In this document: positions 63,593 through 64,000 of the stretch, one piece after another
How the letters are laid out: every line of letters starts with the position of its first letter
Numbering within the stretch: position 1 is the first letter of the stretch
DNA from: an uncultured Holophagaceae bacterium
GTDB taxonomy: Bacteria > Acidobacteriota > Holophagae > Holophagales > Holophagaceae
Reading direction: 5' to 3'
NCBI GenBank assembly: GCA_903884655.1
Contig: CAISFO010000011.1
Location: 57,055-121,054, forward strand
DNA: 64,000 nt
The notes under the pieces: generated by a model
The model's database searches: none
The model's input: only the letters and a program-made list of their open reading frames with translations
What the model was told of the DNA's origin: nothing
Position numbers and translations under genes: made by a program

Positions 63593-64000
63593 TCAGAAGG
63601 ATTCCCACTGACCGTCGTCGCCATCCTTGGGCTTGGCCACGGGGGGCTTGGCGTGGCCAAGTTCGGGCAGCGCCGCGGTCCCCTTGACTGAGCTTCGAGG
63701 CCTTCCGTTTCCGGACACGGCCTTGGGGGCGGGGGCCGTCCGCTTGGAGGCGGCGGGATGGGCGGCCACCTGGGTGCCGATCGAGCCCCGGACGTTCTCG
63801 ACGCGGCGGGCTTCCGTGCCGGTCTTGAAGCGGGAGACCACTTCGGCGAGGGCATGGGCCTGGCTATCGAGGGTTTCGGCGGCGGCGGCGGCTTCTTCGA
63901 CCAGGGCCGCGTTCTGCTGGGTGACTTCGTCCATCTGCACCACGGCCTTGTTCAGCTCGATCAGGCCCGTGCTCTGCTCCTGGGTGGCATTGGCGATCTC
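63593..64000 (-). CDS. Methyl-accepting chemotaxis protein, C-terminal part (cut by window edge)
   Basis: The visible 135 residues begin inside the cytoplasmic signalling coiled coil (EIANATQEQSTGLIELN, then VVQMDEVTQQNAALVEEAAAAAETL), a methylation-helix pattern of class chemoreceptors. An approximately 60-residue Pro/Ala/Lys-rich linker follows, and the protein ends DGQWESF. The xWxxF end matches the pentapeptide that tethers CheR/CheB to receptors. The sensor part lies beyond the right edge. Confidence 0.92.
   Translation of the reverse strand, partial: EIANATQEQSTGLIELNKAVVQMDEVTQQNAALVEEAAAAAETLDSQAHALAEVVSRFKTGTEARRVENVRGSIGTQVAAHPAASKRTAPAPKAVSGNGRPRSSVKGTAALPELGHAKPPVAKPKDGDDGQWESF

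Overview
The window is about 64 kb of high-GC bacterial chromosome. Genes are dense, signal peptides are of Gram-negative type, and there are many outer-membrane beta-barrels. The gene content points to Acidobacteriota, most likely the Holophagae (Geothrix-like): an Oar-type TonB-dependent receptor with a carboxypeptidase-regulatory-like N-terminus, ECF sigma factors paired with TPR-bearing Ser/Thr kinases, paired S46 dipeptidyl peptidases, c-type cytochromes, and both a flagellar stator gene and a chemoreceptor. The assignment is inferred from families only. No rRNA, tRNA, integrase, IS element or CRISPR array was seen.

Layout. 1-813: flagellar stator (motB 5' end, motA). 890-5291: three-gene minus-strand unit with a multicopper oxidase lipoprotein, a small secreted protein, and a cytochrome c / periplasmic-binding-protein fusion. 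5526-9484: a methyltransferase divergent from a Rel-type (p)ppGpp enzyme that is coupled to a Nudix hydrolase. 9537-12233: arsenic operon arsR-arsM-acr3-arsC. 12661-20492: two small metal-binding-type secreted proteins flank a TonB receptor / NHL-propeller lipoprotein operon. 20259-27223: Cus-like copper/silver efflux operon (Cys-rich protein, TolC, CusB, CusA, small protein) interrupted by a long palindrome. 27359-33241: amino-acid oxidase, omega-amidase-like enzyme, frameshifted AI-2E transporter, MFS exporter and Tat-exported aldo/keto reductase. 33365-37649: tandem S46 peptidases. 37801-40558: DUF1003, outer-membrane protein, tetraheme cytochrome and HAMP-like protein. 40817-48938: outer-membrane proteins, a Zn/Mn-type ABC uptake system without an ATPase, and a MacA/FtsX-type export system also without an ATPase, followed by the decayed tail of a further permease. 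48954-52917: B12-type radical SAM protein, exported beta-carbonic anhydrase and a PLP amino-acid decarboxylase. 53030-63484: two copies of a signalling module. 63593-64000: chemoreceptor C-terminus.

The most interesting region is 53-63.5 kb. A three-gene module occurs twice in tandem: a propeller lipoprotein on the minus strand, divergent from an ECF sigma factor followed by a transmembrane Ser/Thr kinase with a TPR region. The two copies share an approximately 85 bp divergent control region, containing an identical 16-mer and a 25-mer with 21 matches at nearly the same spacing. Both sigma factors have a Thr-containing sequence where classical ECF factors carry the acidic region 2.2 motif. 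Together these suggest a kinase-activated, autoregulated sigma circuit whose output or sensor is the surface lipoprotein.

Metal and redox handling is a second theme: arsenic methylation and efflux, Cus efflux, a multicopper oxidase with a cytochrome, a tetraheme cytochrome beside an outer-membrane barrel, and Zn/Mn uptake.
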